From Paracentrotus lividus (lineage: Eukaryota > Echinodermata > Echinoidea > Camarodonta > Echinidae), in assembly GCA_940671915.1 (NCBI GenBank), contig CALNVZ010003426.1:53059396-53123395 (forward strand): a stretch of DNA of 64,000 bases, given 5' to 3'. The notes under the pieces are model-generated. The model worked only from the letters and a program-made list of their open reading frames with translations. It was not told the origin of the DNA and made no database searches. The position numbers were made by a program, and so were the translations under genes. This document shows positions 24,354-37,200 of the stretch, one piece after another. Each line of letters starts with the position of its first letter. Position 1 is the first letter of the stretch.

Positions 24354-24691
24354 GAGGCTATTTTACAAGCCTGAAAGGATGACCTGAGCTTTCATAGATG
24401 TATCACTATAATTTCAAAATCGTATGCACTAATTTGCAAATTGTTTGCCTATTCGTGAATTTGTTTAAACGAAGAACGGAAAATTATGCCGAAGGCAGCT
24501 GTAAACTAAAACGAGTGCTCCTAATGTGAATTCGGGCGAATGCTATGTAGAATCGTTTGCAAGGACAGGGAATTCGAGTGAATAAAAATTAACTTGAGGG
24601 ACGATGCGGTAGCGCGGTCGTAACTTGCGTTAAATTGTTTGATCCAAATGTAAAATTGATCGAACGAAAGATGAAATTGAGCGGGAAAACC

Positions 24692-25232
24692 TATATTAAT
24701 ATTTACAAAACATTTTCTTCTCAGATACATACATGTAGCATATATTTTTCAATGTGCATAATTATCGTGAACTGCTTTTCACCTATGTAATACAGAAAAC
24801 AGTAAGAGGAAAGATAATTTATTTACATACGATTCTGAAAAAAAAAAGGAATACGAATGTTACTGGTGAGATGAATGGAGAGATAAAGAACCAAAGGAGG
24901 GGGGAGGGGGGGGGGGTGCAATTACCTCAAAGTTGAAATACAATCATAACTACATGTATTATACATTGTTAGGTAAACCAAAAATCAAAAGCAAACGCGT
25001 AAATATTCATATTATTAATGACAACGCCGTGAAATCTAAAACAACAACAACGACGATGATGTCTTTTTACTTGTTTATTCATCAGGAGTTGAAATTCTGA
25101 TGAAATGAAGTTGTGTAGTTTACATTTTGTACACTGTTACAACGTCTAAATAGTAAAAGGGTAATGAAATGTAATAATAGAATGGCTACAATTGAACAGA
25201 TATAATTAAGTAATATCGCTGCTCTGATTAAC
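24692..25232. other. Right remainder of block A and link to block B
   Basis: 24692-24790 continues block A and matches 42660-42780. 25020-25230 matches 1140-1340 inverted, including an AAC-repeat near 25040. A poly-G run is near 24900-24917. No gene is supported. Confidence 0.6.
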
Positions 25233-25560
25233 ACAATCGAACTGAGCGGCCGGGAGGGGAGGGGGTTGATTCTACCAGCCCCTCGACCTTATCCGCCACC
25301 ATTCCGAGGCGCATATTTTTGTTTTGTTTTTTGGTTCTTTTTTTTTTACCCTGTCACTCGCTGACTTTTTATTTTTCAAGTCTCGCGCATCTCTTAATAC
25401 GATTTTCGCGAAGATTGGGCATACAGTAACGATGGTGCACGATTAAAAGAAAAAAAATTACCGTTGGACCAAAAACGGATCAAAATCGTGAATTTGTGTA
25501 CAAAGTCAATGCAAATGGAATTTTCTCACCTTCTTCATAAAAAAAGAAAAGAAAATTAGA
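25233..25560 (+). repeat. Dispersed GC-rich repeat, copy 2
   Basis: Carries GCGGCCGGGAGGGGAGG, CCCTCGACCTT and a shared tail (TCTCGCGCATCT, then CGATTTTCGCGAA, then GTGTACAAAGT) that matches 50970-51190. A third piece is at 600-695 inverted. No coding potential was recognised. Confidence 0.65.
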
Positions 25561-25871
25561 GCCAAAAATTGGATTTATGAATAGATTACCATAATTAATT
25601 GGTATTTATCATTCGGGGAATTCATCGTGCATTACAATTTTGGAAATTTTCATGATGCTCTCGCCATCGGCGCCCCCAACCCTCCCGGCCATAGAACAGG
25701 CAAAAAAAGAAAGAAAAAAAAATATATATTAAAAAAATAAAAATAAATAAATAAATTTAACAAATTAAAATAAATAAATTAATTAAATAAATTAAGAAAA
25801 TACCCGGCCTGGTCAGGATTTAAATGTTCTCTATATTTCTTTCTCTTTCAGTTTTCTAGCCTTCCATACGA
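25561..25871. other. AT-rich spacer
   Basis: Includes an A/T-rich low-complexity run at about 25705-25800 (AAATAAATAAAT). Nothing gene-like is seen. TRIM block B homology begins close to 25872. Confidence 0.6.
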
Positions 25872-26084
25872 ATTATGAACATTTCAATTTCTCTCCCCTT
25901 TAAATCTGCCAAGGACATTATGCTCTATTTTAAATCAAACAATCAGCATGAACAGGGAGTGTGCATGACTTCTGGTGTTTTATATCTTCTTAATGACAAT
26001 TCATTCATTCATTCAGTCATTCATTCATTCATTCCTACATTTCTACGTTTATCAAATATATCTTATTAAGGAGAATCATAAGTT

Positions 26085-26090
26085 TTTATT
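26085..26090 (-). promoter_or_regulatory. Putative polyadenylation signal of TRIM gene B
   Basis: Minus-strand AATAAA 59 bp past the stop, conserved in place with gene A. Confidence 0.55.
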
Positions 26091-26148
26091 TTATGTTGTT
26101 TCTTCTGATTTGTTAAAGATCGATAGATATTCCCAAACAGAAGAATAT

Positions 26149-27966
26149 TTAAGTTTTACGTAAAACATAGAATTTCTTATCACTATAGAAAGCGATATCT
26201 CCTGATGAGAACTCTCTCAAAGCCCACCAACCTCTCTTACACTCCAAACCACTAATGACCGTTCTCACATATCTCAATTGGTTTGTGTACAGATCGATAC
26301 TCACACGACAATACTTCCTCCATCCAATCAGAATGCTATCATCATACAGGACAGCAGGACGCGCATACACGTAGCCCACCTTTGTGACGTCATGCTTCAT
26401 TGTACCCTGCTGATCGATCATTCGAACAGAGTATCCATCACTAACAACCAGCATGTTACTATGATTCATTGTACATATGAAATATGGCTTGTAGTCATGG
26501 CAGGGGATCTCCCTTATTGGTGCTCCACCCTCTGGTCTGAACACCTCTATGGTCTTATTGAGATAATACGCAACATAGATGATGTCATATTTATCAACAT
26601 CCATGTCACCCCCGCTAGATTTCATGTTAAATTCTTTGATATCAAGTTTTTCCCAGTCAGAGGAGTAGAGGGAGATGTTTCCATTCAAATCACGAACAAC
26701 ATACCGACCATCAGACAAGACAGACATACAATATACTCCCACGTCCATCAGCACTGTTTTCGGTGGACCACTCACAGTAAACTCTTCAATACCACCATCA
26801 CGATACCCAGCTAACATCTTACCATCCTTGGTTTGGGACATGGTATTTATATATTTTCCCGAAGCGGGAAAGTCGGCTACCTTTTCAAGTACCCAGGCTT
26901 TGATGTTCAACCTACCTGGATTATGTTCATCATCAAGCCTGTATGGAGTGAAACTCATAGCTTCTACTCGACTCGTAACCTGTTTAGGTTTTGAGTCATC
27001 AGGATCATCCCTATCTATCATATCCTGTAATTCTTTACACAGATTACTATGTACTACCAATGCCTCACCCTCGAGCAATGCTCTTACACCGTTACCAACC
27101 AACTCACACGCACTATTAATACTAGTTATCATATCATCTCCATTCTTACCATACTTGGAAAGTTCTTCGCTTAGTTTTATTTCCCTCTCTCTGCACTGAT
27201 TGAGTAGAGCATTTTTCTTTGTGTTGAGTTGCAGGATTATCTCATCGAATGCTTTGTTGATATCAGCCTCTCTCTCTGCAGTGATAGCTTTGATCTTTAC
27301 AGACTGCTCTCGAACGACCTTCGTGTAGGACTTGATCTTCTCCATTTTCTCCATACCTTTTTTCTTGAGTGATTCAATTTCTTCCTTCAAGTTCTTCTTG
27401 AAGTCGTCCACTTTATGAAGCACATGATCTGACCCGATGTGGTCGAGCATTCGGCATCTAAAGCAGATAGAGACCTTGCAGGATGTACACACCCATAACC
27501 TCTCTTCTCCTGGGTGCTCGTGGCACATCTGCTTGACTTTCACCTTCCCGCTCTTGATATCATTCACACTGACTACCACGTGACTTGCATTTTTTCTGTA
27601 CCTAGAGTGACCTATCAAGCATTCTTCGCACATGTACTCATCACACTGCTGACAGTAGTGTACCGCTGGGGAATTAGCTTCCGGGTCACATAAGGTGCAC
27701 AACTTCCTACTTGTCTTTAGGTCTCCGACCATGGACTCCAAAGGAACATTGGTTTTGAGATCAGACAGACCTTTTTTCCCCAGTCGAGTGATCTGACGAC
27801 AGAAAGGACACTTTAAGTTGGTAGGCATTCCTTGAGAGTGGTGCAGCTGTTGAAGGCATTTCTCACAGAATGAATGGGTGCAAGAGAGAAGTTTTGGTTC
27901 TTCAAGTACGTTAAAACACAAAGAGCATTCGAGACCACGGAGAACCCTTGCAACTTCTGTAGCCAT
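26149..27966 (-). CDS. TRIM protein B (paralogue of A)
   Basis: 605 residues, single exon, same architecture as A: C3HC4 RING (C14 to C56), B-box 1 about 90-130, B-box 2 about 148-184, coiled coil about 188-290, propeller-like C-terminus. All RING and B-box ligands are kept. It differs from A by lacking the 24-residue duplicated unit, by a 2-residue deletion near the EF.MK stretch, and by one extra residue (CKRGWWALREF against CKGWWALREF). Substitutions look more frequent in the C-terminal propeller than in the RING, as expected if the substrate-binding face is diverging, but this needs counting. The start is set by the conserved splice acceptor. Predicted E3 ligase; possible roles in innate defence or mRNA/protein regulation are inference from the family only. 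Confidence 0.9.
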   Translation of the reverse strand: MATEVARVLRGLECSLCFNVLEEPKLLSCTHSFCEKCLQQLHHSQGMPTNLKCPFCRQITRLGKKGLSDLKTNVPLESMVGDLKTSRKLCTLCDPEANSPAVHYCQQCDEYMCEECLIGHSRYRKNASHVVVSVNDIKSGKVKVKQMCHEHPGEERLWVCTSCKVSICFRCRMLDHIGSDHVLHKVDDFKKNLKEEIESLKKKGMEKMEKIKSYTKVVREQSVKIKAITAEREADINKAFDEIILQLNTKKNALLNQCREREIKLSEELSKYGKNGDDMITSINSACELVGNGVRALLEGEALVVHSNLCKELQDMIDRDDPDDSKPKQVTSRVEAMSFTPYRLDDEHNPGRLNIKAWVLEKVADFPASGKYINTMSQTKDGKMLAGYRDGGIEEFTVSGPPKTVLMDVGVYCMSVLSDGRYVVRDLNGNISLYSSDWEKLDIKEFNMKSSGGDMDVDKYDIIYVAYYLNKTIEVFRPEGGAPIREIPCHDYKPYFICTMNHSNMLVVSDGYSVRMIDQQGTMKHDVTKVGYVYARPAVLYDDSILIGWRKYCRVSIDLYTNQLRYVRTVISGLECKRGWWALREFSSGDIAFYSDKKFYVLRKT

Positions 27967-27974
27967 GATGGTAG

Positions 27975-27992
27975 TCTAGAAAGAGATAAAAT
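27975..27992 (-). promoter_or_regulatory. Putative 3' splice site of a 5'UTR intron, TRIM gene B
   Basis: Same TTATCTCTTTCTAG text followed by ACTACCATC-ATG as in gene A. Conservation between paralogues supports a spliced 5' leader. Confidence 0.6.
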
Positions 27993-28883
27993 AATTTTTT
28001 TTGGTCATGTTTGTTATCTCCCCTTTTTTTAAACAGAGATCACCCATGAATTGATGATGTCCTTTTTTTTTTAATTATCATACCGGTAGCTATTCTAGAG
28101 GTGGCTTATTTTCTGCGTTGCTTCTCAGAGCAAACTAGAATTTCCAGTTTGTGATTAATTTATACTTAATTATAGTTATGTCATATATCGTGTGGATACA
28201 ACTTTCGATTCGAAGATCATTTGTACCATGATAGACTCTAAGTTTTATATATATGGTCTTTGTTTTGTTTTTTGTTTTTGTTTTTGTTTTTTTTTACAAT
28301 GCGACATAAATACTTCCTACCCAAGTGAATCTTCATGATACCATATGACATGACCATGGGTCCCACTAAATCTTTATAGACACAATAGTGATACCATGTA
28401 GCTTCCAACTATATACTTATTTGTACTTGTGTACAAATTAAAAATAAGAGGCTACACAATGGAATTTTAAGACGCACCAAGATATGAAATGCCTCATCCA
28501 TGTAGGTCCATGCTACATTGCTTATCTGTGATTTTAGTATTCTGCGGGCTGTAAGTTTGAATACGTAATAAAAAATCCAAGGTATTGCAGTTTCCGAATG
28601 ATTTTTTAACAATGATTTTACACATCGTATCACTATACATGTAGCAAAGCAAGAAATTGTATAAAAATATCGTATTACCCGATAGTTTGCTAAAAGGGAA
28701 AGGCCTATCCTTTATATGTTTCACGGAACAATAGCGTACAAACCGTGTAACGTTGATCATATCAAAGCGATGGTTTGCTCGTGAAGAATACTGTATCATT
28801 TCCGGCTCTGGTTCAACATGTAACCAGGTCAGTTTCAATGGATTTATTTAACATTCAGGATATGCAATTTGAACATGACACTG
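27993..28883. other. 5' flank/intron of TRIM gene B
   Basis: Colinear with 9233-10133, with many small deletions relative to A in 28440-28860. Open frames at 28409-28838 are not conserved with A. Confidence 0.6.
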
Positions 28884-29115
28884 CAGTAGCGGATCCAGGA
28901 TTTTAGGAGGGGGGGGGGGGGCGCGCGCTGAAATTTTCCGATTTTAACATGTACAGTCAATCAGTGGATTTCAAATTATCGGGGCAGCGTCCCCTGCGCC
29001 CGCCTGGATCCACCACTGCACTGAACAATGGCGAATCAGGATTGAAAGGAAAGGGAGGGGTAAGGGGGGGGGTGCCGGCCATTACAGGGAGTGCGTCCCG
29101 ACTAGATCCGCCACT
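28884..29115. mobile_element. hAT-like small non-autonomous element (block B copy)
   Basis: Ends CAGTAGCGGATCCAGG and, inverted on the right, AGTGGCGGATCTAGT. Orthologous to 10134-10361 by position. It has one end substitution (GTGG to GTAG) and a longer G run. Confidence 0.6.
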
Positions 29116-29662
29116 TATGTGTGATATGTCTTCTTTAGTCCAAATCACAGCTATCGTCCAAATTTTACCATTCTTTTGATTGAAAATAAACGTTGGCGGT
29201 GTTGGCTTAAAATAATGTCTGTGCTTTAAATAAAAGATAATTCCAACATCATTCGGCTCATGAATATACATTTTCGGATAATTGTATATACTCATCTTAA
29301 CACGAATGTAAACATAAATAGATGTCAATACTATTATTGCACTTTCCATATACCATCACTTTACAACAAAAGTATTATATACACCCACAGGGGTCGCGGA
29401 GCGTTTTGAAAATGCAGGAGCTGAGCTGAAATAGGGGAGACCAAACAGTCTAAAATCACTGTTACCTGGTCAGTTTTGAGTTTTGGTACATGCTTACTAT
29501 AACAAGTGAGGAAGCTGCTTAAAGCCCCTCATCCCCCGGCTCCGCGGCCTCTGATCCTCACAAAATGTTCTCATCCATTTTTAGAAAAATCAGTTTCACT
29601 GCCTCATAAGACAATCATGACAACGTAAAACATAATTTCGAAGAAGACAAAATCCTATTAGA
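29116..29662. other. Block B intergenic sequence
   Basis: Colinear with 10362-11085 except that it lacks the 10499 foldback. No gene seen. Confidence 0.55.
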
Positions 29663-29855
29663 CATCTCCGCGACAGAATAGAAAATTTTGTCTCCGCGAC
29701 GGATAAAAAGTATCGGAGACGTCTCCTGAGTTTCTGGACTACTTCAGATTTTTTGTTTCCATAATAATTGTCGCAGAGACGTCTCGGAGACGTCTCTAAT
29801 ACCTTTTATCTGTCGCAGAGACGAAATTTTCTATTCTGTCGCAGAGACGTCTCCG
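29663..29855. repeat. GAGACGTCTC foldback insertion private to block B
   Basis: The left arm starts AGACATCTCCGCGACAGAAT and the right arm ends with its inverse. Between them, CTCCGCGACGGATAAAAAGTA is mirrored by TACCTTTTATCTGTCGCAGAG. GGAGACGTCTC, itself a palindrome, occurs repeatedly. Block A reads straight through CCTATTAGATTATC at 11088-11102, so the element is absent there. Confidence 0.8.
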
Positions 29856-30711
29856 CCAAGTGAGATACTACCCTTAGTATCGCAAAATTATGCATGCGTG
29901 CATATTGCATTTTACAAGCCTTTCCGTATTCTTGTAATTTTTTATTCATAGCATTCTGATCATAGTGTTGTCGACTTTTTTTGTATATTATAAAAAAGGA
30001 ATTTCTCTAATTTCTTTGAATATATGACTAGACCCCGTGCATTTCCGAAACAAAGGATGACAAATAAATAAAGGCCCCGAAAAACGAAAAATTTCTTTGT
30101 GGAGTTTTTAAGGAAGATGCGCGTCTAATTTTCAATTTTATTTTATTTCATGTTTTATTTCCAAAGAGAACAGAAAAATATTTCATAATAAAAAATGAAT
30201 TGTGCAAAATACCGTTTAAATATTATAATTTACCCCCCCCCCATAAAAAAAAAAAAACCAACTCGTCAATAAAAAAAATCAAACCTTTCCGTATATTTTC
30301 ATATGTTCATTCACAATCATAGTATTGTTGATCATTTTTGTATTATTTGAAAGGGGAAGCTTTTCATTCCTGAAATCAGATGAGGACCAGATCCGACCTT
30401 CTTCTTCTTTTTTTTTTTTATTATTATTTCTTTTGAACAAATGCGAAAACAAAAGATAACGAAAACAGCTCCCTAAAATCAAAATTTTAGAGGTGGGGAT
30501 TATCAATAGTAAAGACAATACATAAGTGGGTGTCACTATAAGCGTCACGCGTGAAGAAACCACCATCATTATTATTCCGGTCATTACATCTATAGCACAG
30601 TGACGCCGACCTCAACGTGCAAATGGGAAATGCTATTTCATCTTTTCTTTTCACTCAGTGCGCAAGGACGAGTAACGACCGAGTGAGATATTTTTGGGAT
30701 TTTTTATTTAA
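29856..30711. other. Block B intergenic sequence
   Basis: Colinear with 11280-12236, including the CATTTCCGAAACAAA and ATATTTTCATATGTTCATTC stretches. A poly-C/poly-A run is near 30230-30255. No gene seen. Confidence 0.55.
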
Positions 30712-31204
30712 AGGGGAAATTCACCCTGGAATTTTAGTGGTTTTAAAAAATGCAGAAAAAAAAAAAATATGAATGAAACTTTGAAGAAAATCGACCAAGA
30801 AATAGCGAAGTTATGATTATCTAAAGTTTTGATTCTGTGACGTCACGTACGAGCAGCTCTCCCGTGTGTTGTATATGTAAATTCCACAAATTTTTTTTTT
30901 TTTTTTCATGGTTTTTGATAAAGGAATGGGTCAATTTGATAGAGGCATGTATATTAACATATGTTTGATGAAGTATCGACCGCACATGTGAAATAATTAA
31001 TTGTCTTCTGAAAAAAAATGACACATGGAATTTACATTGTAACACACAGGAGAACTGCTCGCATGTGACGTCACAAAATCAAAACTTTAAATATTCATAA
31101 CTTCGTTATTTTTTGGTCGATTTTCTTCAAACCTTCACTAATATTTTTTTTTTTACTTTTCTGCATTTTTTAAAACCAATTTAAACCCAGGGTGAAGTTT
31201 CCCT
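30712..31204. mobile_element. TTAA-type foldback element, copy 2
   Basis: Exact TTAA at 30708-30711 and 31205-31208. Ends are AGGGGAAATTCACCCTGGAA and an imperfect inverse. Interior arms carry GTGACGTCACG and its mirror, as in the 13377 copy. Block A holds the unfilled site: TTTTTTATTTAAGAATTTTG with TTAA at 12233-12236, matching both flanks here. This proves the insertion and its target duplication. 493 bp, non-coding; mobilised in trans by a TTAA-targeting transposase (piggyBac or Kolobok type; inferred). Confidence 0.92.
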
Positions 31205-34200
31205 TTAAGAATTTTGCATCTTCGACCACGAAATAACTGGAAACACGTTCCAATGTTTTTTTTTTTTTTTTTAAACAGAGTTGCAGAGGCAATGATCACA
31301 TAGGGGAGACCGGGGATGGAAGTTACACGGGTCAGTTGTTACAGTTTTCAGTGTGCTAAGTTGGAACAAGAGAGTTCGTGCTAACTGGCATCTATATACA
31401 GCCTACACATAGCTGTGATGAACTGCCGGTCGTGAGGTTTCTCCGTTGTTTTATTAAAAAGTAAATCAACAAAAAACATTTTTTACAGTTCCAAGTGAAT
31501 TTTTGACAAAAATTAAATTTGTAATAGTTTTTACAACTGAAAGCACATGATGATAGTCTGGTATTGTGAATATAGTACATGTATGTCACTAATATACCCC
31601 TGAGCCATGCCCTGTAATTCTGCCTTATGGCTTTGCTACAGTTGATTTTATGTGAAAAATCCCCCATGGGGTAGGTTGTTACAACAACCTACCCCATAGG
31701 TTACAACAACCTACCCCATGTCGATGTAACAACCTAATAATAATAATGATAATAATAATAATTAACGTTTCTTATATAGCGCATATCACAAACATAAAGA
31801 AAGTCCCTATGCGCTTGAAAGAAAAAAAGGACAGTGTAATGATGATAATGAAGTACATTGATCAAAATTACAATACATACATAATATACAAATGAAAAAA
31901 AAAATCAATTTACTACACAAAAAAAAATGAGAACTTGCATATATGAGTGATCACACTCAAATATCCAAGTATTTTTGACAATATAGTGACACACATCCAT
32001 GAGTGCTTTCACTCAATAAAGCTACTTTGAAAACGCACCTAATCGAGTATTTTAAATTTGACAATATAGTGACACACCAAAATGAGTTTATTTAATTAAC
32101 TCATTTCATTGAGTAACATAGCTAATTGTTTTGAGTACATTGCACAAACTAATCTAGTGAGTAACGCTTTAAATACTCAGAGAGTTAGTAAGTAAAGGTT
32201 TAAAGCTCATCAACTTGCGTGTGATGAGTTTGTGCAACCTTTACTTACTGACTCTCTGAGTATGTAAAGCGTTACTCACTAGGTGAGTCCTATTCCTTTT
32301 TGTTTGCTTGTTTGCCTGTTTTTTATAATGATATTTGAAATGTTTCGATGATATACACATCAGTGCATCAATTCTCTCAAACCAATACACTGCATTACTC
32401 ACTTCAGTGCATCAATTCACACAAACCAATACATTGCATTGATCAATGCATCAAATTACTCAAACTGTGTACATGACTGACAAAGTAATGGGAAATCCAT
32501 GCATGTTAATCTAGTTGTTAGTGTTATCAGACGATGTATATCATCGGAACATTCCAAATATCATTATAAAAACAGGCAAACAAACAAACAAAAAGGAAAA
32601 GGACTCACCCAAAGACAATAAGAGCACGCAGGCTCTCTATGGTTCCGCTATAGGCCTACATGTACGTACTTACGCGTAGAACATACCTCGTGTGCAGTCT
32701 TGATGTCCGTACTCGTGATCCGAGTAGGCGTACCGGGCGCAACATGTAAAAGTATCGCATAGCCAGTAAAATTACTCTCAAAGACTTTCACGAGACTTGA
32801 GACGTACGAAGAGGTGTCGTAGTTTACTCATCTAGTGAATAACAGGCTATATAGAATTTCTCAGCAATTCTCACTTTACTCGATTGTTAGTGTTTTCACC
32901 CGATCATCCACCAAGCCGTACCAAGTTGAAGAGAAACTCACTTGCACAATTATTTTACGTAATTGAACATGTAAAGTTACTAAGGGATACTCAAGAAAAA
33001 AAGTATATATACACAATAATTTTTTTTCTTAAATATCCCTTAGTACCTTTACATGTTCTGGAAGAGCGGGTGTGTACTTTTAACAGAAACACAGATTCTG
33101 AAGCAAAAATACGTGATATACGAATAAAAGCACTCGCCTCCAAGAGTAGCAAACGGGTTTTACTCATGGAAACTAGTTCTTGTTTTTTGTGTGTAGTAAT
33201 TTACTCATTTTTAAAAAGGTAGGTTTTCAAACGAGTTTTAAAGGACTCTATTGACCTACCCCAATTACATTACACATGTAAATTAATTTTGTTTCAACTT
33301 TCAGGTGTTGATATTTTGATATTTATATTATTACTTTAGTCTATTCTAGAGCTCTACTTGATCTACTGTTAACGATACCAAGAAACTGGAAAGTTGAAAC
33401 AAAAGTATGGTATAAGAGATTTACATATAATAACAATTTACCCCGTATGGTGTAACAACTTACCCCGTATACGGGGAAGGTTGTTACAAAAAAAATGTCT
33501 TCATTAATTAAGCTGTAGTTAATTAGTGTTTCCATGTTTTCAAGTTTTATGTGCCTCAGCTTTTAGCCAACATAATAGGCTAACTACAGACCCAAAATGG
33601 AGTGTGTGAGTACTTTCATTAGAATTATCTGGCCCAAAATGTGAATTTTGTAACGTCCATACCCGGTCTCCCCTACATTACACATATAGGATAAAGAATA
33701 ATGCGGCGGTCACAACTCACCGTACCATCGACGTGCAATTCCCTACGATGGATTTCGTAGAAAATTCATGCAGCGGAGGTACCTTGCAGGTACAATGCAC
33801 GTACGACGTACAGGAGGTTTTTACAATACCCTTACTATAGAAACGCAGGAATCGCAGAAGTTGACCCAGGACCTGTACGTGCATTGTACATGCAACGCAG
33901 GTTACGTTGATTAGTCCGGCATCCCAGAAGATTTATTCAAGCGAAAAGCGCCGGAACAACTGACCCCATAGGGGGTTAGGATGGACCCTGGGCCACACAA
34001 AAATGAATTGCTGCCGGGTCTGTGCCGTGGCCTTCCCGCCAAAATCACACATTTTGTGACGTCACTACCGGAAGTTACTTATAAGACAATGTACAGGGAG
34101 GTGCACTTGACACTATCACACAAAACGTGTCCCCAACATATTTTTAGGGCTTCATTTTTTATTTTCTTTTTTGAGTTTGATTAACCGATAGTATACGATG

Positions 34201-37200
34201 CACCACAATGAGTTTTCCTGGCATTTTCGTCCCTGAGATCGATGACAACGACGTTAACATCGCGGAGCGACGTCGTCGATTTGCGACCAATTTGTCTGTT
34301 TTTTTAAGGTACTATTTCCGAGCCATTCATAATACACGTGTTGTATGGGGATTAATACCGAACTCATATTCTCACAAACATACTCATTATCCCCTTGTTC
34401 CCACTATTGTCTCCCTATCATATGCCCCCACACCCACCCACCAACATACCCACACACACACACACACACACACACCCTCACACACGCAAACACACACACA
34501 CACACACGCACGCACACACACTCCTCTTCACCATCTTTGGTTTGGTTTGGTTTGGTTTTATTCTCCATATAAAAAATAGCAAATGAAAATACATACATGA
34601 AAATCAATATACAAATTGAATAAACAAAATTAAATACATGTATATAATGAGACAAATAATAAGAGGATGGATGCTCTATTCAGAGATACTTAAAAAGTAT
34701 CTCTGTTCTTCCTAGAGGTCTCTCCTTCTTACGTCGTCTCAAAGTACTTAATTTTGCGTTATAAGTCCTACGTGACTTCCAATCCCTCTCTTTGTCACAA
34801 ATTTCTCCGCCGCCTTTCCCTTTCCCTCTCTTTGTCTTTCCTCTCTCTATCTACACGTCTCTCTGTCTTTCTTCTCCTTCTCCTTATCTTTCTATTTCAC
34901 TCCCGTTACACTTCTCTAACAACCTTTTTTTACTACTATCCTCCCATTCCCCCTTTTCATTATGCATAAGTGATTAAAATCTACATGTATATCAATCAAA
35001 GTCTTAGTTATATTAATATATTTATTTTGTTCTTTTTTTCTTGGGGTGTTTTACGTTATCAACATTAGTATCATATCAAAGGTGTATATAAACAAAGATT
35101 ATTAAGCAACTATTTAGGAGCAGTGACTGTTTAGGAGAAAGTGAAAATTCAGCTTCATTCGAACACCGGCTTTTTCTCAAAATATTGTAATGGAATGCCT
35201 CCTTAATCAATTGAAGACAGTGCCTAAAGTCACGATTTACTCACGGGAATATCATTTATCAGCCCCGTCAAGCGTTCCGTGACAGTTTCGCAGAAAAAGA
35301 AACGGGTAGGCATATAAATGGTCATTACCTGACCTGATCTGAAGGTATATTCCATTCAGGTATTACAAGCGCCAACCTTTGAATATAACATGGCTACGGG
35401 ACGATTTTCACTAATAGATGTTGCTTTTTTAGGGAAACTCTGCGAATCCTCGTGACTGGATCAGCAATAGAGCATCTCTCACCGAGGCTATAGTGTCCTG
35501 ATCGAAGGATCACTTGCCTCAGTTTCACGAAATGCAAGTTCTACAACTGATTTTCTACAACTCCAGCGTACGACACTTCCAAATTCTAACTGACAATGCT
35601 GTATTGAATGATCCGCCAATGAGGTACTAGATTTTCTTTCGGGTCAGGAGACCTTTACCGAAAATAATAGAGGCACAGCTACAGAATCTTGTGTCGTATA
35701 CCTGTGTCAGATACATTAATTGCCGTGATCTACAGTACACCACACAAATAATGATTATGGGCAGTTCCAAGGTAACGGAGTGACATTCAGAAGCAACATT
35801 TTAACATTCAAACAAGTTTATCATCCATACTTTAATCTTTATGTACAAAGAAATGGTTCATGACAAAAGCTGATGGTACCCTCTTTTCAAAATGATAATT
35901 TTTTTTTTTATAGTGATCCTCTTAATTAATGAGATATGAATATTCATAATCATGGTTACGGAGTGACGCAAAATGGACATGCATATTTGAGCAGAAAACA
36001 TTTTGCTTAAACTCTGTGAACTTTAAATGGCTATCACAAGTTTAAGTTATTGATTGGATTCTATGTTATTCTAGGTATAATATGCCACCTTGCATAAAAA
36101 ATTGGTTGAATATTTTGTTAATTATGACTTAAAACTTGAACCCTTGTCCGGTTACGGAGTGACGGTTACGGAGTGACATCTGGTTTCCCGGTCTTTTTCT
36201 TGAGGAGAAATGCATTATAAAGAAATATTAAGACCAAAGTTTGTTGCAGTAGACCATGACAATTACATTAAGCCAAAAAATTGGCAAAAAGTGACGAGAT
36301 ATAAGAATTAGAGGCATTTAAAGCCCCATAGTCTCATACGTGCAAATTTGGGTTTGATCAATTATTTAGCGCAAGAATACTGAATCGCAAATTTTTTTAA
36401 CTTAAATGATTGGTTGTATTGTAAAGAAGCCTTTGCTTTGTTTTGCTTGGAACTGCCCTTATAGATTGTTTTCCCCTTAGGAAACCGATTCTTTGTTTGG
36501 AATCTGCAAAATAAGATGTCAATTCCTCTTTCTCAACGAGACCTAGGGCATGGATACCAAAGAACGAGATATTCTTGAGTCAGGATGTACGACTAATTCT
36601 ATTCTAGAACTTGAGTTGACGTTATAAGGCAGAGCAATTGTCACTAATTCCCTTTGTGCTTAGAGAAAATGGGTTTTCACTCTCTCATAACGAAATGTGT
36701 ACCACCACTGCTTCTTGTCCGTCTTGACCTAGAGGCAGAATAAGTGAACAAGCTGACGTAAAAGGGTGCTTTCAAGAGCTAGAGGTCTATACCTACCAGC
36801 CTACAGCCTACCTACATTTTACCAGACCGGCTAAACTGCTGAGACCTAGCACGAATCCTCGAGTTATCCCTGTTACGCATGCAGTTTTTCAGCTCGTCTG
36901 TGCCAAGTTGCAACTACTCCAGTATCAGATTTCATAATGCCTGGGTACATATTGTGTTGTATATAGCACTTCCTGTGTTAGGTCCCAAAAGATAAGACTG
37001 CTGGTGGCCAACTCTGAGTGTCGAAAGCAATGACCATCAGCATTATTCTTAAGCCTATAATTCATTCCTCAAGACAAGATTGACTTCCAGATGGCCCTCA
37101 TTTTATTCAGAGCTTTCAGGGTATTGTCCAACTGATCGTGACATCAGACTCTGTTGAATTCACCTATGACCCAAGGTATTTAGAGTCCTCTATAGCTATC

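Larger units (their letters stand above)
14671..24691. mobile_element. 10.0-kb foldback (near-palindromic) element
   Basis: Ends are an exact 20-bp inverted pair: GGTTTTCCCGCTCAATTTCA at 14671-14690 and its inverse at 24672-24691. TATA flanks both sides (14667-14670 and 24692-24695), a likely target duplication. Uninterrupted homologues at 42640-42670 and, inverted, near 1695-1730 show the empty site. Arms of about 3.7 kb mirror each other around a ~60-bp spacer centred near 18468. The right arm carries a 1.6-kb nested insertion and about 0.9 kb near its outer end (23745-24671) with no counterpart. It encodes no recognised transposase. Confidence 0.85.
18497..24691. repeat. Right arm of the 10-kb foldback element
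   Basis: Inverted counterpart of the left arm, split by the nested element between about 19908 and 21545. The arm text CCAATATCTT stops on the left of the insert and GATCACCCATTGC resumes on its right. A run of 19 C is at 24328-24346. The outer 23745-24671 part is unique to this arm and holds a 74-codon frame at 23875 that I do not recognise. Confidence 0.8.
25872..31302. repeat. Segmental duplication block B, first part (holds TRIM gene B)
   Basis: Colinear with 7025-12280. Homology is broken at 31302 by insertions and resumes at about 33676-33700 and then at 41177. Start-to-start distance of the two TRIM genes is 18,760 bp, most of it insertion. Confidence 0.9.
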